Shown: positions 1 through 9,148 of the stretch, one piece after another
Layout: each line of letters begins with the position of its first letter
Position numbering within the stretch: the first letter of the stretch is position 1
Notes under the pieces: model-generated
What the model was told of the DNA's origin: nothing
Databases searched by the model: none
Seen by the model: only the letters and a program-made list of their open reading frames with translations
Source of the DNA: Candidatus Riflebacteria bacterium HGW-Riflebacteria-2
GTDB taxonomy: Bacteria > Muiribacteriota > Ozemobacteria > Ozemobacterales > Ozemobacteraceae
DNA: 52,831 bases
Direction of reading: 5' to 3'
Assembly (NCBI GenBank): GCA_002839435.1
Contig: PGYA01000031.1
Span: 1-52,831, forward strand
Position numbers and translations under genes: made by a program

Positions 1-252
1 CTTGCCGTTTTCGAGCTGCGGTTCCTGCGGCACAAAGCCAACGCGGTAGCCGCGACAGAGCTCGGCCTGGCCGCGGAATTCTTTGTCGATGCCGGCCATG
101 ATGCGCAGCACGGTGCTCTTACCGGCGCCGTTGGCACCGACAATGCCAATCTTGGCGCCGGGGTAGAAGCACAGGTTGATATCCTTGAGAACCTGGCGGG
201 TGCCATAGAACTTGTTGAGTCCGAGCATGGTAAAGATATATTTTTCAGCCAT
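1..252 (-). CDS. ettA: Energy-dependent translational throttle protein EttA (ABC-F ATPase), N-terminal fragment
   Basis: Only the first 84 codons are in the window; the gene continues past the left edge with no stop. The reading begins MAEKYIFTMLGLNKFYG and reaches a Walker A motif, GANGAGKS, at about residues 39-46. It then shows IMAGIDKEFRG and VGFVPQEPQLE, the typical EttA order between Walker A and the Q-loop. ABC-F proteins of this group are soluble, bind the ribosomal E site and couple translation initiation to the ATP/ADP ratio; they are not transporters. The ATG at 252 is preceded by AGAGGG at good spacing. The next gene to the right is on the same strand, but a 63-bp gap and its unrelated function argue against a functional operon. 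The EttA call over other ABC-F members rests on the FYPGAKIGIVG and IDKEFRG segments. Confidence in the family is high, in the exact subgroup good. Confidence 0.9.
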   Translation of the reverse strand, partial: MAEKYIFTMLGLNKFYGTRQVLKDINLCFYPGAKIGIVGANGAGKSTVLRIMAGIDKEFRGQAELCRGYRVGFVPQEPQLENGK

Positions 253-315
253 AAGCCCTCTTTCGTGAGTTAATTTACCGGCTGATTCTACCTTAAAACC
301 ATGGCAGCGACAAGC

Positions 316-3279
316 TCAAAACTCTATATCGGCAACCGTGAAAGTCTCCTTGTTTCCGGTCAGACGCAGCGTGACTGAGCGCAGCTTTTCGTTCTCGCGG
401 CCGTAATTGGAGAACAGATCGACCTGGAGTGTAACGGCACCAGCGACCTTCTGCGAGCGGCTGCCGTAAAAGTTGGTCTTAACCTCATACATGCCGTGAC
501 GAGCCTTTTTGATCATGTATTCTTCGGGGCCATAGCCCTGAGTGAAATCACGCGAAACGAGGCCACCGATCTGGGTGCGCGGGTAGCTGTAGAAAGCCTT
601 TTCACCGCTCGGTTCCATAACCCAGAGATCCATGTCGGTCAAATCGGCATCCCAGGTCATGACAATGCGCAGATCGACATCAATCGGCTTAATCAGACGT
701 TCGTCTACCTTGAAATCCTTAATCCCATTGCGTTTGCCCTTAACAATCATGTTGTTGAGCTCTTCCAGCGCAATAACTTCGATTTCAGGGAAGCGGCCAT
801 CCCATTTTTTGAGCACTACTTCGTAGAGCAATTCGACCGCGCGAACATATTCACCCATACGCCCGAGAACAAGTGCGAGATCGCGATATGACTGTGGCTC
901 TTCGCGGCGCATTTCCAGCACTTCCTCAAAAATGGCGGCGCTGATAGCCAGTTCGTCAATCTGCGCCAGGCGATGTGCCAGAACTCGCATCAAAGCTGGG
1001 TTTTCCAGCTCAAGTTCGGCGATATTCGAAAGAACCTGCAGCGCTGTATCCTTATGCTTGAGATCGAGAAAGACGTCGGCACAATCGAGATAAAAGGCCG
1101 GCGACATGAGATATTCGGCTTTTTCATCGAGATAGGCTGAATATGGGTCTTTTGCCGCCTTGATCTTTTTAACATAAGGTGTGTCAGGCTGCCAGGGCTT
1201 GATGGCAACGCCGGGATTAACCGGACGTGAAGATGAGCTTTCTTCTTTATCCATGGCTTTCGACGACTCACGTGACATCATGGGAACCGGCGCACGAGAT
1301 TCCATTGCAGGTTCAACTTGCACACTGAGTGATTCGTCATCAAAATCGGCACTGCCGGCGTCTGATTCGACCTCTTCCAGCCTGTCCATCGCTGAACCTG
1401 GCGCTGTCCGGTTCATGCTGTCGCCATTGCGTGAGCTGGAATCGCCCAGCACACCTCCCTGTGACCTGCTTTTTTTCTTTTCCGGGTTAGATACTTCAGC
1501 CTTGCTGAAATCGGTATTCCACCAGCGCAAGCGGTCTTCCCACATGGCGATTACTGTTACCAGCTTATCGTCGCGCGTCTTTGCCAAAGCGGCATCTTCT
1601 TTTTCGAGCACATCAAAATACTGCTGGCGCCATTCTGGCTGCGAAGCTGGTGGAACCACGCGATGTTCGAGATACTGATCGATTGTTTCGAGCACCAGCA
1701 GAGAAGTAAACTCATTCACTATCGAATGTTTCTTACTCAGGGCGACGATTTCGCTATGGTGTTTGTCTTTCTGCGCCATCAGTTCATCGATTTTACGACT
1801 GGCCCAGAAACGCCTCAAGAATTCACCATTCACGGCATCGCTCTTTTTAATCGTGAATTTGCGATCGACATTGTCCGCATCATTCCCGCCGAACTGTAGC
1901 GACAGCTCAGATTCGTCCTTATCGAGGGTGCCGGCCAGCATGAAATGCGGGTGCACCGGCACCACCCCGGCCGGGTAGATTTCGCCAAGACCGGTGCCGG
2001 CCCTGCGATTGACCAAACCGAAAAATGCAGCGCCAACAAGCTTCACTGCGCGATCGTTGTCGAGGTTTTTGAGATTGAGCAGAGCACCGCCGGTTTTGCG
2101 GCAGAGAGTCTGAAGGAAACCATAATCAGCACCATCGCTGCTGGCCAGAGCATAAACCGGTGCATCGAGCGCCGGCGCGACAGCGCGACCGAAGGTGTTG
2201 AGACCGTCTGAGATAAGCAGATAGAAGTCAGGTTTTTTCACGCCTTCGCCAAGTCCGGCAAAAGAAGTGCCGCCGTCGAACCTGATCGCATCGATATGGT
2301 CGAGCAAAGCCTTTGCATCGCCGCGGGCAAGTGAAAATGTTACTGACTTGCCTGGTTTGTTACGAAATTCGATGAATTCTACCTCGAACTTGCCAGCAAC
2401 ACGCTCCGAGGCCAGCAGCGAAGAGACAAATTTCTTTTCGTTAGCGAGATCGCGTTTTGCCGCTGACCCGGAAGCATCAAAAAGCACGACGATACGTTCG
2501 GCGGGTTTGGCAGGACTGGCACCACGGCGGGCAATAACTCCCTGTACACTGAAATAATACTGGCCGTCAGACGACTTCTCAACGAATACCGAACCGGTTT
2601 CTGGCAGCGGCACATCGACGAACAACTCTGATTTCACTTCCTGTGCGCTGACCGCAACCTCGCTGAACCAGCCTGACTGCATGCGACTGAAAGCTGACGG
2701 CTGCAGACCTTCGATCTTGATCTTCGGCTGCTGGTCAGTGCTGAGCACTTCGACACGCAGACTGAAACGTTCGGTGGCACGGCTCAACTGCAGCGGCACA
2801 CGATAGCGGGCGCTCGCATCATCGATCGCCAGTTCCGTAAGATAAGTGACCTGCACGATCCGATAGCCTCTCGGATTTAGCGGATAAACCCTGGTCTTGA
2901 AATTGTTGCCCTTGACCTTCTCAACCAGGCCGGGATCAACGCCCTTGCGCACTTCAGTCTCGAAAATTTCGCGGGCTTTCTGCTTTTCAACCGCGACGCC
3001 TTCGACCAAATTACCGTTAACATCAAGAGCATAGCCTGATACGACAGCGCCTTCGGGCATCGGGAACTCGAGTTCACCCTCGAGCACCCGTGAATTCGGG
3101 TTGTAAAATTTCATGGTCATGGTCGATTCAGCCAGATGCCCGAAAATGCGCACGCGCATGGCGAGATCGGCCAATCTGACCGGCTCTTCTGCGGCATTTT
3201 TGACCTGTATAACTGGAATCTGCGCCGGTAAAGCCACAGCAAGACAAATAAAAGCCATTAATAACAGAATCTTTTTCAT
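316..3279 (-). CDS. Secreted VIT / von Willebrand A / DUF2135 domain protein
   Basis: This is a 987-residue protein starting at the ATG at 3279, preceded by GGGAGGGG; an in-frame start 36 bases upstream has no such site. Residues 1-20 are a signal peptide (MKKILLLMAFICLAVALPAQ). About 25-150 read as a VIT domain (FEFPMPEGAVVSGY-type core, ETEVRKGVDPGLVE). A vWA domain begins near 262 with an intact MIDAS start DASGS at 268-272. After a low-complexity Ser/Glu/Met-rich linker come helical repeats of TPR character (about 740-850). The C-terminus is a DUF2135-like beta domain (TWDADLTDMDLWVMEPSGE). Eukaryotic VIT-vWA proteins are adhesive or scaffolding; the bacterial family is secreted and poorly understood. 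It probably acts in the periplasm or at the surface in metal-dependent protein binding. It appears to be transcribed alone. Confidence 0.85.
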   Translation of the reverse strand: MKKILLLMAFICLAVALPAQIPVIQVKNAAEEPVRLADLAMRVRIFGHLAESTMTMKFYNPNSRVLEGELEFPMPEGAVVSGYALDVNGNLVEGVAVEKQKAREIFETEVRKGVDPGLVEKVKGNNFKTRVYPLNPRGYRIVQVTYLTELAIDDASARYRVPLQLSRATERFSLRVEVLSTDQQPKIKIEGLQPSAFSRMQSGWFSEVAVSAQEVKSELFVDVPLPETGSVFVEKSSDGQYYFSVQGVIARRGASPAKPAERIVVLFDASGSAAKRDLANEKKFVSSLLASERVAGKFEVEFIEFRNKPGKSVTFSLARGDAKALLDHIDAIRFDGGTSFAGLGEGVKKPDFYLLISDGLNTFGRAVAPALDAPVYALASSDGADYGFLQTLCRKTGGALLNLKNLDNDRAVKLVGAAFFGLVNRRAGTGLGEIYPAGVVPVHPHFMLAGTLDKDESELSLQFGGNDADNVDRKFTIKKSDAVNGEFLRRFWASRKIDELMAQKDKHHSEIVALSKKHSIVNEFTSLLVLETIDQYLEHRVVPPASQPEWRQQYFDVLEKEDAALAKTRDDKLVTVIAMWEDRLRWWNTDFSKAEVSNPEKKKSRSQGGVLGDSSSRNGDSMNRTAPGSAMDRLEEVESDAGSADFDDESLSVQVEPAMESRAPVPMMSRESSKAMDKEESSSSRPVNPGVAIKPWQPDTPYVKKIKAAKDPYSAYLDEKAEYLMSPAFYLDCADVFLDLKHKDTALQVLSNIAELELENPALMRVLAHRLAQIDELAISAAIFEEVLEMRREEPQSYRDLALVLGRMGEYVRAVELLYEVVLKKWDGRFPEIEVIALEELNNMIVKGKRNGIKDFKVDERLIKPIDVDLRIVMTWDADLTDMDLWVMEPSGEKAFYSYPRTQIGGLVSRDFTQGYGPEEYMIKKARHGMYEVKTNFYGSRSQKVAGAVTLQVDLFSNYGRENEKLRSVTLRLTGNKETFTVADIEF

Positions 3280-3361
3280 AACAACCCCTCCCGCAAACAT
3301 AAGTGGTTCGTTCAATATCTATACCAACGCAAAATGCCGGCGCCGGATTCGAAAATTATGC

Positions 3362-3925
3362 TCAACGGTCAGCCATGGCTGCCAGAGCGATTGCATCGTG
3401 TCGGGCACCGAGAATCTGCTCGAAAAGACCAATTCGATAGAAAGCGGCCAGCGACAGTTTTTCGTCAGCGGCTCCGAGCATGTATACCTGCTTGTGGCGA
3501 AAATGATAAAACAGAAAAAGCCGGCGCGTCCGTTCATCTCTGAATTTTTCGAGTAAATCCTGATAGCCGGCAAGAAGGCGCTCGATATTCTCGATTTTCA
3601 CCAGCACTCTTTTTTCGGTGACAAACCTGTCAATTGCCTGATTCAGTGTAAAGTTACGCAGCAGCTGCGCCCGAAAATTCTCTCCATAATGCCTGAACAA
3701 AATGAGTGCAGCCAGACCGCGAAGCGCCGGATTAGAGCTTTTCATGGCGGCCTCGATCGGCCGCAGAGCCGGGCCTTCTGGCTTGCGATCGAGATAGACG
3801 CAGATGCCGTTCATTAACCGCACCTCGTGTTCGCTGAGAGTAAGAGCAACTACCCGCGACGAATCGGCAACGAGCAGACCCAGCAGCATTGTTACTATAA
3901 ACAGTGGTTTAATCAAGTTCTTCAT
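3362..3925 (-). CDS. Small secreted alpha-helical protein of unknown function
   Basis: This is a 187-residue protein. The first 28 residues form a signal peptide (MKNLIKPLFIVTMLLGLLVADSSRVVA). The rest is predicted helical, with a segment NPALRGLAALILFRHYGENF that looks like one HEAT-type repeat. I do not recognise a named family. The start overlaps the end of the upstream DUF4258 gene by 17 bases, and that gene in turn lies 4 bases after the TPR gene, so the three are probably one minus-strand operon running from about 6732 down to 3362. Position suggests an envelope-associated job with the TPR membrane protein, but nothing in the sequence indicates an enzyme. Confidence 0.6.
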   Translation of the reverse strand: MKNLIKPLFIVTMLLGLLVADSSRVVALTLSEHEVRLMNGICVYLDRKPEGPALRPIEAAMKSSNPALRGLAALILFRHYGENFRAQLLRNFTLNQAIDRFVTEKRVLVKIENIERLLAGYQDLLEKFRDERTRRLFLFYHFRHKQVYMLGAADEKLSLAAFYRIGLFEQILGARHDAIALAAMADR

Positions 3926-4184
3926 AGGGGTAGCATACCGTTATAACCTTGGGAATTTCAGTGTCTTTAACTACAACTTTTATAAAATCACCGTTGAACC
4001 GCTCACCAATAATGGCCAGCTTTTCACCGTCCCGTTCTGACCAACGCCTGGCCACACGACCATTCAGAATCGCGTCTTCGACCTGTCTGATAAAGATATC
4101 ACGAGCCAGCATCTGATCGTATGCATGTCTGGTCATCTCATATTCACCCGCTTTGACGTAACGGGCAATCCTGCGCCGTCCCAT
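3909..4184 (-). CDS. DUF4258 domain protein
   Basis: This is a 91-residue protein starting MGRRRIARYVKAGEYEMTRHA. The ATG at 4184 follows GGGAAGGT; a longer open frame to 4244 has no ribosome site and overlaps the upstream gene. The pattern TRHAYDQMLARDI, then a central basic segment GRVARRWSERDGEK, then a hydrophobic VITVCYPYEEL end matches DUF4258. That family is a small RelE-like fold, often found beside HTH antitoxins. Here no antitoxin-like gene lies next to it. It is sandwiched between a TPR membrane protein (4 bases upstream) and a secreted protein (17-base overlap), so a toxin role is not supported by context. Family call good, function unknown. Confidence 0.65.
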   Translation of the reverse strand: MGRRRIARYVKAGEYEMTRHAYDQMLARDIFIRQVEDAILNGRVARRWSERDGEKLAIIGERFNGDFIKVVVKDTEIPKVITVCYPYEELD

Positions 4185-4188
4185 CTTC

Positions 4189-6732
4189 TTACCTTCCCTG
4201 ATCGAGATCCTTGAACAAATGGCCGCGTTGTGCACTGCCATCACAATTCAGCCAGGCATCAGAGACCGGTTCTGGCGCCTGCATAGAATCGAGTTCGCCA
4301 AACAGTTCGTGCCTGACACGTTCATCGCGCGCCGCGACTGCCGGCTTTTCCGAGAAAAAATCATTGAACAGACCAACCATGACTTCGGCAATGCCTTCTT
4401 CCTTGCTCTTTTGTTCCTCTTCGTCGTCATACCAGATCATATCTTTCTCCTTGCTCTTGTCTGTTTCCACCAAAACGGGTGTTGGTTCAAGCACAGCAGC
4501 GCCGGATGCCGACGCGACGAACTCGGCCGGCATTTCTTCTTCGCCTGCAACAGCAAGCCCTCCGCCGCTATATTCGCGATCGAGGCCAGACTCAAACGGC
4601 GCAACGCCAACGTCTTCATCGGCTTCGGCCAAGGGCTCTTCATAAGCATACTCTACCGCATCTTCAACAGCCTCGGCCAAGGGCTCTTCATAAGCATACT
4701 CTACCGCATCTTCAACAGTCTCGGCCAAGGCCTCTTCATCAGCATACTCTGCCGCATCTTCAACCGCCTCGGCACAAGTCTCTTCGACTGTCTCTTCGAC
4801 AAAATCACTCCTGAGCCCCGACTTGATTACCGGGCGTTCTTCAGGAACGGGTGTACTGTCTACAATAGCCGCTTCTTGCTTCTCTTCACTTTCCTGGGCT
4901 TTACCGGCTCTGGCCGGCCGCCCCTTGATCTTGCCCCGTATTTCGAGGGCCGAAGCACAGCCGGGAACAAGCTCGAGAAGATTTTCGGCATAGAGAAGCG
5001 CCTTGTCGTATTTGCCAACCCGGTAGCAGCTTTTCATGAGCAGAGTGAAAAGCGTGATGCGCTTGCTGCGCTCATAGACTGAGCCAAAGCAGCTTTCGAG
5101 AGATCCTATGGCCAGGGAAGGAAACACCTTTGACAGCAGCGTAATCCGCCACCAGTATGTCGATTCAAACCATGAAAAGAAAGGTACGATCAATTTGATC
5201 AACAACAGAAAAACGACCAACAGAACAATAACGGCAACTGGCCGGCCATCGCCATGCACCCAGAGCAGCAGGCCTGGCCAGCGCAGGCTGACATCGCCAG
5301 GTTTGAGTTCAGCGGCAACCTTGTAATGTTCGCGCGCAGCGGCAAATTTGTTCTCGGCGAGGTCGAGGCGCATCAACACGTAACTTGCGTAGAAACTGCG
5401 GCCGGCCCGCCGCTTGATTTCAAGGGCCGCGGCACGCAGTTGTGCAGAATCGATGTAGCCAGTCACAAAATTGACCATCAGCCGCATTTCCCATATCTGT
5501 ACAAGCGTTTCGAGCGAATTCATCAGACCGGGATTACGATTCAGGAACAATCGCAGTTTTGCATATTCGCCTTTTCTGAAAAGTATTTCGGCCTCGGCAA
5601 AGCGTTCTTCTGACTTCAGGCGTGAAAAAGCGATTTCTTCGTCAACATCTGCCAGCTTAAGAGCGTAAGCTGGATCGTTTTTCAGCATGAGTATTTCACG
5701 CAGACACAGGCTCATTTTAAGTAGATCTTCTTCTTTCTCGGCAACGCGCAGTTCGGCTTCAAGCCGGCGAATTTTCAACTGCACCCGATCAGCTTCCTTT
5801 AAGGCAGCTCCGACCGGGCGCTGGCGAGCTTCTTCCACCTGCTCAACCACCCTGCGCGCGAAAAAGTTATTCGGATCGAGACTGAACACTTCATCAGCAT
5901 AGCGCTTTGCCTCATCAAAACTTTTGCGAATCAGTGCATCATTGGCCTGAACCAGTATTTTGTCTATACGTTCGGCTCTCTCAAGAAGCCGATACATTTC
6001 GTCAAGACCTGAATAGGTGGGATCGAAATTGCGCACTCGATCAAGACAGGCTCTGGCAGACGAAAGATTGCCAAGAGCCATTTCGACCTCGGCAAACCTG
6101 AGAATCTTAACTGCCTTGGCATCAGCCACCAGTCTGGCATCGTCCAGCTTCTGCTGTAAAGCCTTTGATTCAGGCGCAAGCCCGGCAAATATCTGCGCGA
6201 TCTGAAGACGGTAGAGAACCTGCTCATCGCGAACCAGCTCGATGTCGAGTTTTGCAAGAATATCGCGCCAGTCCTGGCTTATCGCCACCGGCAAGCCATC
6301 ATGCACCGCATCAAGAAATGCCTGCCCCGAAACTATCAGATTCTGTGAGCCAGGCATCGCCATGCTGGCTTTCATCAGCAACAGCCAGTCACCGGCATCT
6401 GCGACACCCAGACCACAGATTTCGCTCTGCAACCTGTGAAATTCGCCCAGCTCATCGGACGTCAGTTCAGTTACCGGTCGGCCGGAACAGATGTCGGCTG
6501 TCTCTGACGCCAGAGTTTGCCGCAAGATCAGTTCGCTGTCAGGCAAATTCAGACGACCCAGAACACAAAGCCTCAGAAGACGCAATGATTCGGAACGATT
6601 GCCGGACTTAACAGCGAGCTCGGCTTCAACCCAGAGACTGTCGTCTTCGGTCGAGCTTGCCAAAGCTAAACCCGCTGACAAAAGCACTAAAAAAAGCGCT
6701 ACCAGCAGCAATCCAACCTTACGTGCTATCAT
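4189..6732 (-). CDS. TPR-repeat membrane protein with acidic repeat region
   Basis: This is an 847-residue protein from the ATG at 6732 (MIARKVGLLLVALFLVLLSAG...); a GTG at 6759 is an alternative, and neither has a strong ribosome site. An N-terminal signal or anchor segment is followed by about 480 residues of helical TPR-like repeats (for example LRFAEVEMALGNLSSARACL and ILFRKGEYAKLRLFLNRNP). Next comes a strong transmembrane helix (VAVIVLLVVFLLLIKLIVPF), then a further TPR-like stretch ending in a TPR hairpin (YDKALLYAENLLELVPGCAS). The C-terminal 230 residues are highly acidic and contain three near-identical 16-residue repeats. Topology would place the first TPR block outside and the acidic tail inside. 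It probably scaffolds protein interactions across the inner membrane. It heads a likely operon with the DUF4258 and small secreted genes. Confidence 0.7.
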   Translation of the reverse strand: MIARKVGLLLVALFLVLLSAGLALASSTEDDSLWVEAELAVKSGNRSESLRLLRLCVLGRLNLPDSELILRQTLASETADICSGRPVTELTSDELGEFHRLQSEICGLGVADAGDWLLLMKASMAMPGSQNLIVSGQAFLDAVHDGLPVAISQDWRDILAKLDIELVRDEQVLYRLQIAQIFAGLAPESKALQQKLDDARLVADAKAVKILRFAEVEMALGNLSSARACLDRVRNFDPTYSGLDEMYRLLERAERIDKILVQANDALIRKSFDEAKRYADEVFSLDPNNFFARRVVEQVEEARQRPVGAALKEADRVQLKIRRLEAELRVAEKEEDLLKMSLCLREILMLKNDPAYALKLADVDEEIAFSRLKSEERFAEAEILFRKGEYAKLRLFLNRNPGLMNSLETLVQIWEMRLMVNFVTGYIDSAQLRAAALEIKRRAGRSFYASYVLMRLDLAENKFAAAREHYKVAAELKPGDVSLRWPGLLLWVHGDGRPVAVIVLLVVFLLLIKLIVPFFSWFESTYWWRITLLSKVFPSLAIGSLESCFGSVYERSKRITLFTLLMKSCYRVGKYDKALLYAENLLELVPGCASALEIRGKIKGRPARAGKAQESEEKQEAAIVDSTPVPEERPVIKSGLRSDFVEETVEETCAEAVEDAAEYADEEALAETVEDAVEYAYEEPLAEAVEDAVEYAYEEPLAEADEDVGVAPFESGLDREYSGGGLAVAGEEEMPAEFVASASGAAVLEPTPVLVETDKSKEKDMIWYDDEEEQKSKEEGIAEVMVGLFNDFFSEKPAVAARDERVRHELFGELDSMQAPEPVSDAWLNCDGSAQRGHLFKDLDQGR
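4622..4790. repeat. Tandem 48-bp in-frame repeat inside the TPR gene
   Basis: Three complete 48-bp units lie at 4622-4669, 4670-4717 and 4718-4765, followed by a decayed partial fourth. The first two differ at one base; the third has a handful of changes. Each unit encodes 16 residues of the form EDAVEYAYEEPLAEA on the minus strand. The near identity of units 1 and 2 indicates recent duplication, and the copy number is likely to vary between strains. Confidence 0.9.
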
Positions 6733-6862
6733 AGAGTTCTTCTGCCAGCCTGAATTCACAGTATTTTTACAAGCTTAGTATAACTGCTTGTTAATCCTCA
6801 AAAAACATTTTATCATAAGCAAAGACAATTCAGCATTATTTGTCCGAGAGCCGGAGGGGAAA

Positions 6863-8857
6863 ATGGGCGTTAAGTTTTCCGTATTCAACGGAATGACCAG
6901 ACAGAACAAGATAAACGCACTGATCAATATCAGACAGAGCGAAATGAAGGACAAGTCTGATTACTATCTTGCTCTGCATGCGATGCTTGATGAAGACATG
7001 CAGATAGTCATGGCGGCGAAGATGGCTGCCAGCAATTTCAACAAGCAGAGTTGGTACATTGATTTCGGGAAAGTGAGCTCATCTGAGCTGAAGAAAAAGA
7101 TTGCTGAATATTTCAGCGAAAGCATCGGATTTGGCCCTGTTCTATGTGATATCCCAGATGTTGTTCCGAGTCTTCTCGCCCAGAATCTGCAAAAGCGGCA
7201 GAAAAGATTCGAAATGATGCAGGAATGGGACGGCCCCTTCCCGACAACAGCCAGAATTCTCAATACCCTGCGCGAAGATACCCAGCAGCTTCTGCAAAAC
7301 AATCTGCGCAAGGACGAAAAGATCGAAAAGTGCTGGATATGTCTCTACAACGAAGGCCTGCAACCATTCAGGGATTGCCAGCGTTCGCTCGACAGCAACG
7401 CTGCCACAACGCTGGTCAACCTCAGCCGCATTCTCAATCCTGGCCAGATTTCGCCTGCTCTCGAGCAGATGTTTTCGAAAACTGACCGGCCGATTTATCT
7501 GCTGGCGATACTTACCAGCAAACGCTGCCTGCTGTTCCTGCGCGATGAACTGAGAACCTCGCAGGCCGCGGTGCTCGGATTCTACCTGCAGCAGGTTCAG
7601 AGCGTGCAGACGCTCAACGAGGCGGGCACTGTCAGTGTCGAAATCGAAACGCCGCAGGATATTTTCCGACTGCCACACATGTTCGCTGATGACGCGCACG
7701 AAGCTGGCAACATTATACGTGAAAAGACAATCGAAGCTATCGAAGCTCAGGAAGAATTCATCGACCGCGACTTCGAAAAGGAGCTGAAGAAGCTCGACAT
7801 GCTCTTTAAGGCCAAGGCAGTTAAGAACAGCGAGTACATTTTCCGCAAATCGCGACTACAGAAAATGGAACTCGAAAAGTTTTCTGACGCTAACGTTGAA
7901 CTGCTACTGGCCAAGAGACTGTCCGAAGACGGCATGGCCGATAAATTCGATGAGCAGCTGATGAAGAAGTTCACCTCTGAAAAAACCGTCATGTTTACCG
8001 ACATTGTTGGTTTCTCGTCAAAGGCATCGCAGAAAATGCTGCTCGACACCATGACCCTGCTCGCCGTGCATGACAAGCTGCTGGTGCCTATATTCAGAAA
8101 ATATGACGGAACCCTGATAAAAAAAATCGGTGATGCTCTGATGATACGCTTCGACGAGGCCATGAAAGCCTGTAATGCTGCGCGAGAGATGCAGGCCGAG
8201 CTATTTGCGTTCAACAAGCGCAGCAAAGAGAAAATTTTTATCAGAATCGGCGTCAACACAGGAACAGTTTTTGTCAAAAATGAAGATGTCTTTGGCGAAG
8301 CGGTAAATATCGCCGCCCGCATGGAGACTCTCGCAAAACCAGGCCGCATTTTTATAACCGAAACCACCATGGAACAGTTGTCTGGCCGCATACCCTGTGC
8401 CGACATGGGCTTTCATCAGGTCAAGGGCAAAAATGAGCCGTTGCACGTATTTGCAATCAAAGACAACGCAAATTCTGATGAAATGGCTGAAATGGCCGCA
8501 CAATACATGCAAGAAGCAGGGATAAAGCAGGGCGAGCACCTGGCCGAACCGGCAACCGCCTCACCGCCAGCGACGCCGAGCAAACCATCGGCCGACAACG
8601 GACTCCCAGATCTCACCGGCCTGCTGCCTGCTGATATGATTTCAGCTGAACAGCAGAAGCAACCAATGCCGACGGCAACAAGTCCTCAAACACCTGTTAC
8701 GCCGGTCGATCCACAGTTACAGATGCTACAGGCAATAGATCAGGCAAGAGCCAGTTACATCGATGCAGTCAAACAGGGTGACAGACGTAACCCTGATCTC
8801 GAAGACTGGTTCGCCCGTTTCGAAGAATTCCTGCGCCCGCAGTTTGAAAACAAGTGA
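6863..8857 (+). CDS. Soluble class III adenylate cyclase with SHOCT-like segment
   Basis: This is a 664-residue protein. The ATG at 6863 is chosen because GGAGGGG lies just upstream; the frame is open further left without a ribosome site. The catalytic domain spans about 372-550. It has both metal aspartates (FTDIVGFS, D380; KKIGDALMIRF, D424), the adenine-selecting Lys at 420 and the Asp in DVFGEAVNIAARME, with the transition-state Asn and Arg in the same motif. All catalytic positions therefore favour ATP-to-cAMP activity. The N-terminal half has a helical region and then a beta-rich block (about 215-290) that reads like a bacterial PH (YokE-type) domain. A LKKLDMLFKAKAVKNSEYIF segment resembles a SHOCT motif. 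The C-terminus is Pro/Ala-rich. No transmembrane helix is seen, so it is cytosolic. It is divergent from the TPR operon. Confidence 0.85.
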   Translation: MGVKFSVFNGMTRQNKINALINIRQSEMKDKSDYYLALHAMLDEDMQIVMAAKMAASNFNKQSWYIDFGKVSSSELKKKIAEYFSESIGFGPVLCDIPDVVPSLLAQNLQKRQKRFEMMQEWDGPFPTTARILNTLREDTQQLLQNNLRKDEKIEKCWICLYNEGLQPFRDCQRSLDSNAATTLVNLSRILNPGQISPALEQMFSKTDRPIYLLAILTSKRCLLFLRDELRTSQAAVLGFYLQQVQSVQTLNEAGTVSVEIETPQDIFRLPHMFADDAHEAGNIIREKTIEAIEAQEEFIDRDFEKELKKLDMLFKAKAVKNSEYIFRKSRLQKMELEKFSDANVELLLAKRLSEDGMADKFDEQLMKKFTSEKTVMFTDIVGFSSKASQKMLLDTMTLLAVHDKLLVPIFRKYDGTLIKKIGDALMIRFDEAMKACNAAREMQAELFAFNKRSKEKIFIRIGVNTGTVFVKNEDVFGEAVNIAARMETLAKPGRIFITETTMEQLSGRIPCADMGFHQVKGKNEPLHVFAIKDNANSDEMAEMAAQYMQEAGIKQGEHLAEPATASPPATPSKPSADNGLPDLTGLLPADMISAEQQKQPMPTATSPQTPVTPVDPQLQMLQAIDQARASYIDAVKQGDRRNPDLEDWFARFEEFLRPQFENK

Positions 8858-8923
8858 GCGCCAACCAGCTTCTTAATTATTAATCAGCGCAGCGACAATC
8901 ACAGTCGAAATTGAATCAATATT

Positions 8924-9148
8924 ATGCAAAACCCGGATAAACCAGAGAACAAAGACGCACCTGAACCAGCAGAAGATGATGTTTACAAGCGTCTTAATGC
9001 TTTTCGACCGCCTGAATGCAAATTGAAGAAACACCCGTGCAAAGACTGCTTCAACTGCCTTTTCTGCAGTGACGCACGCTGCGAAATCTGTCTCAAAAGC
9101 AAGTCATGCCATGACAACGAAAAAAAAGACGACAAAAGTTCAGAATGA
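8924..9148 (+). CDS. Cysteine-rich 74-residue mini-protein
   Basis: This is a 74-residue, very hydrophilic protein with eight cysteines packed into the C-terminal half: KHPCKDCFNCLFCSDARC followed by EICLKSKSC. Successive spacings are mostly Cys-x2-Cys, which suggests binding of zinc or an iron-sulfur cluster. The frame overlaps the start of the Ogt-AlkA gene by 38 bases, so the two are probably translationally coupled. No convincing ribosome site precedes the ATG, which lowers confidence in the exact start. I do not recognise a family. Its location makes a role linked to alkylation repair or metal sensing possible, but that is inference. Confidence 0.55.
   Translation: MQNPDKPENKDAPEPAEDDVYKRLNAFRPPECKLKKHPCKDCFNCLFCSDARCEICLKSKSCHDNEKKDDKSSE

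Noticed and set aside
3909..4184. DUF4258 gene as a toxin of a toxin-antitoxin pair
   Set aside because: No antitoxin-like partner is adjacent, and the gene is embedded in an operon with envelope proteins.
4622..4790. CRISPR-like array
   Set aside because: The repeats are contiguous, in frame and without spacers; they encode part of a protein.
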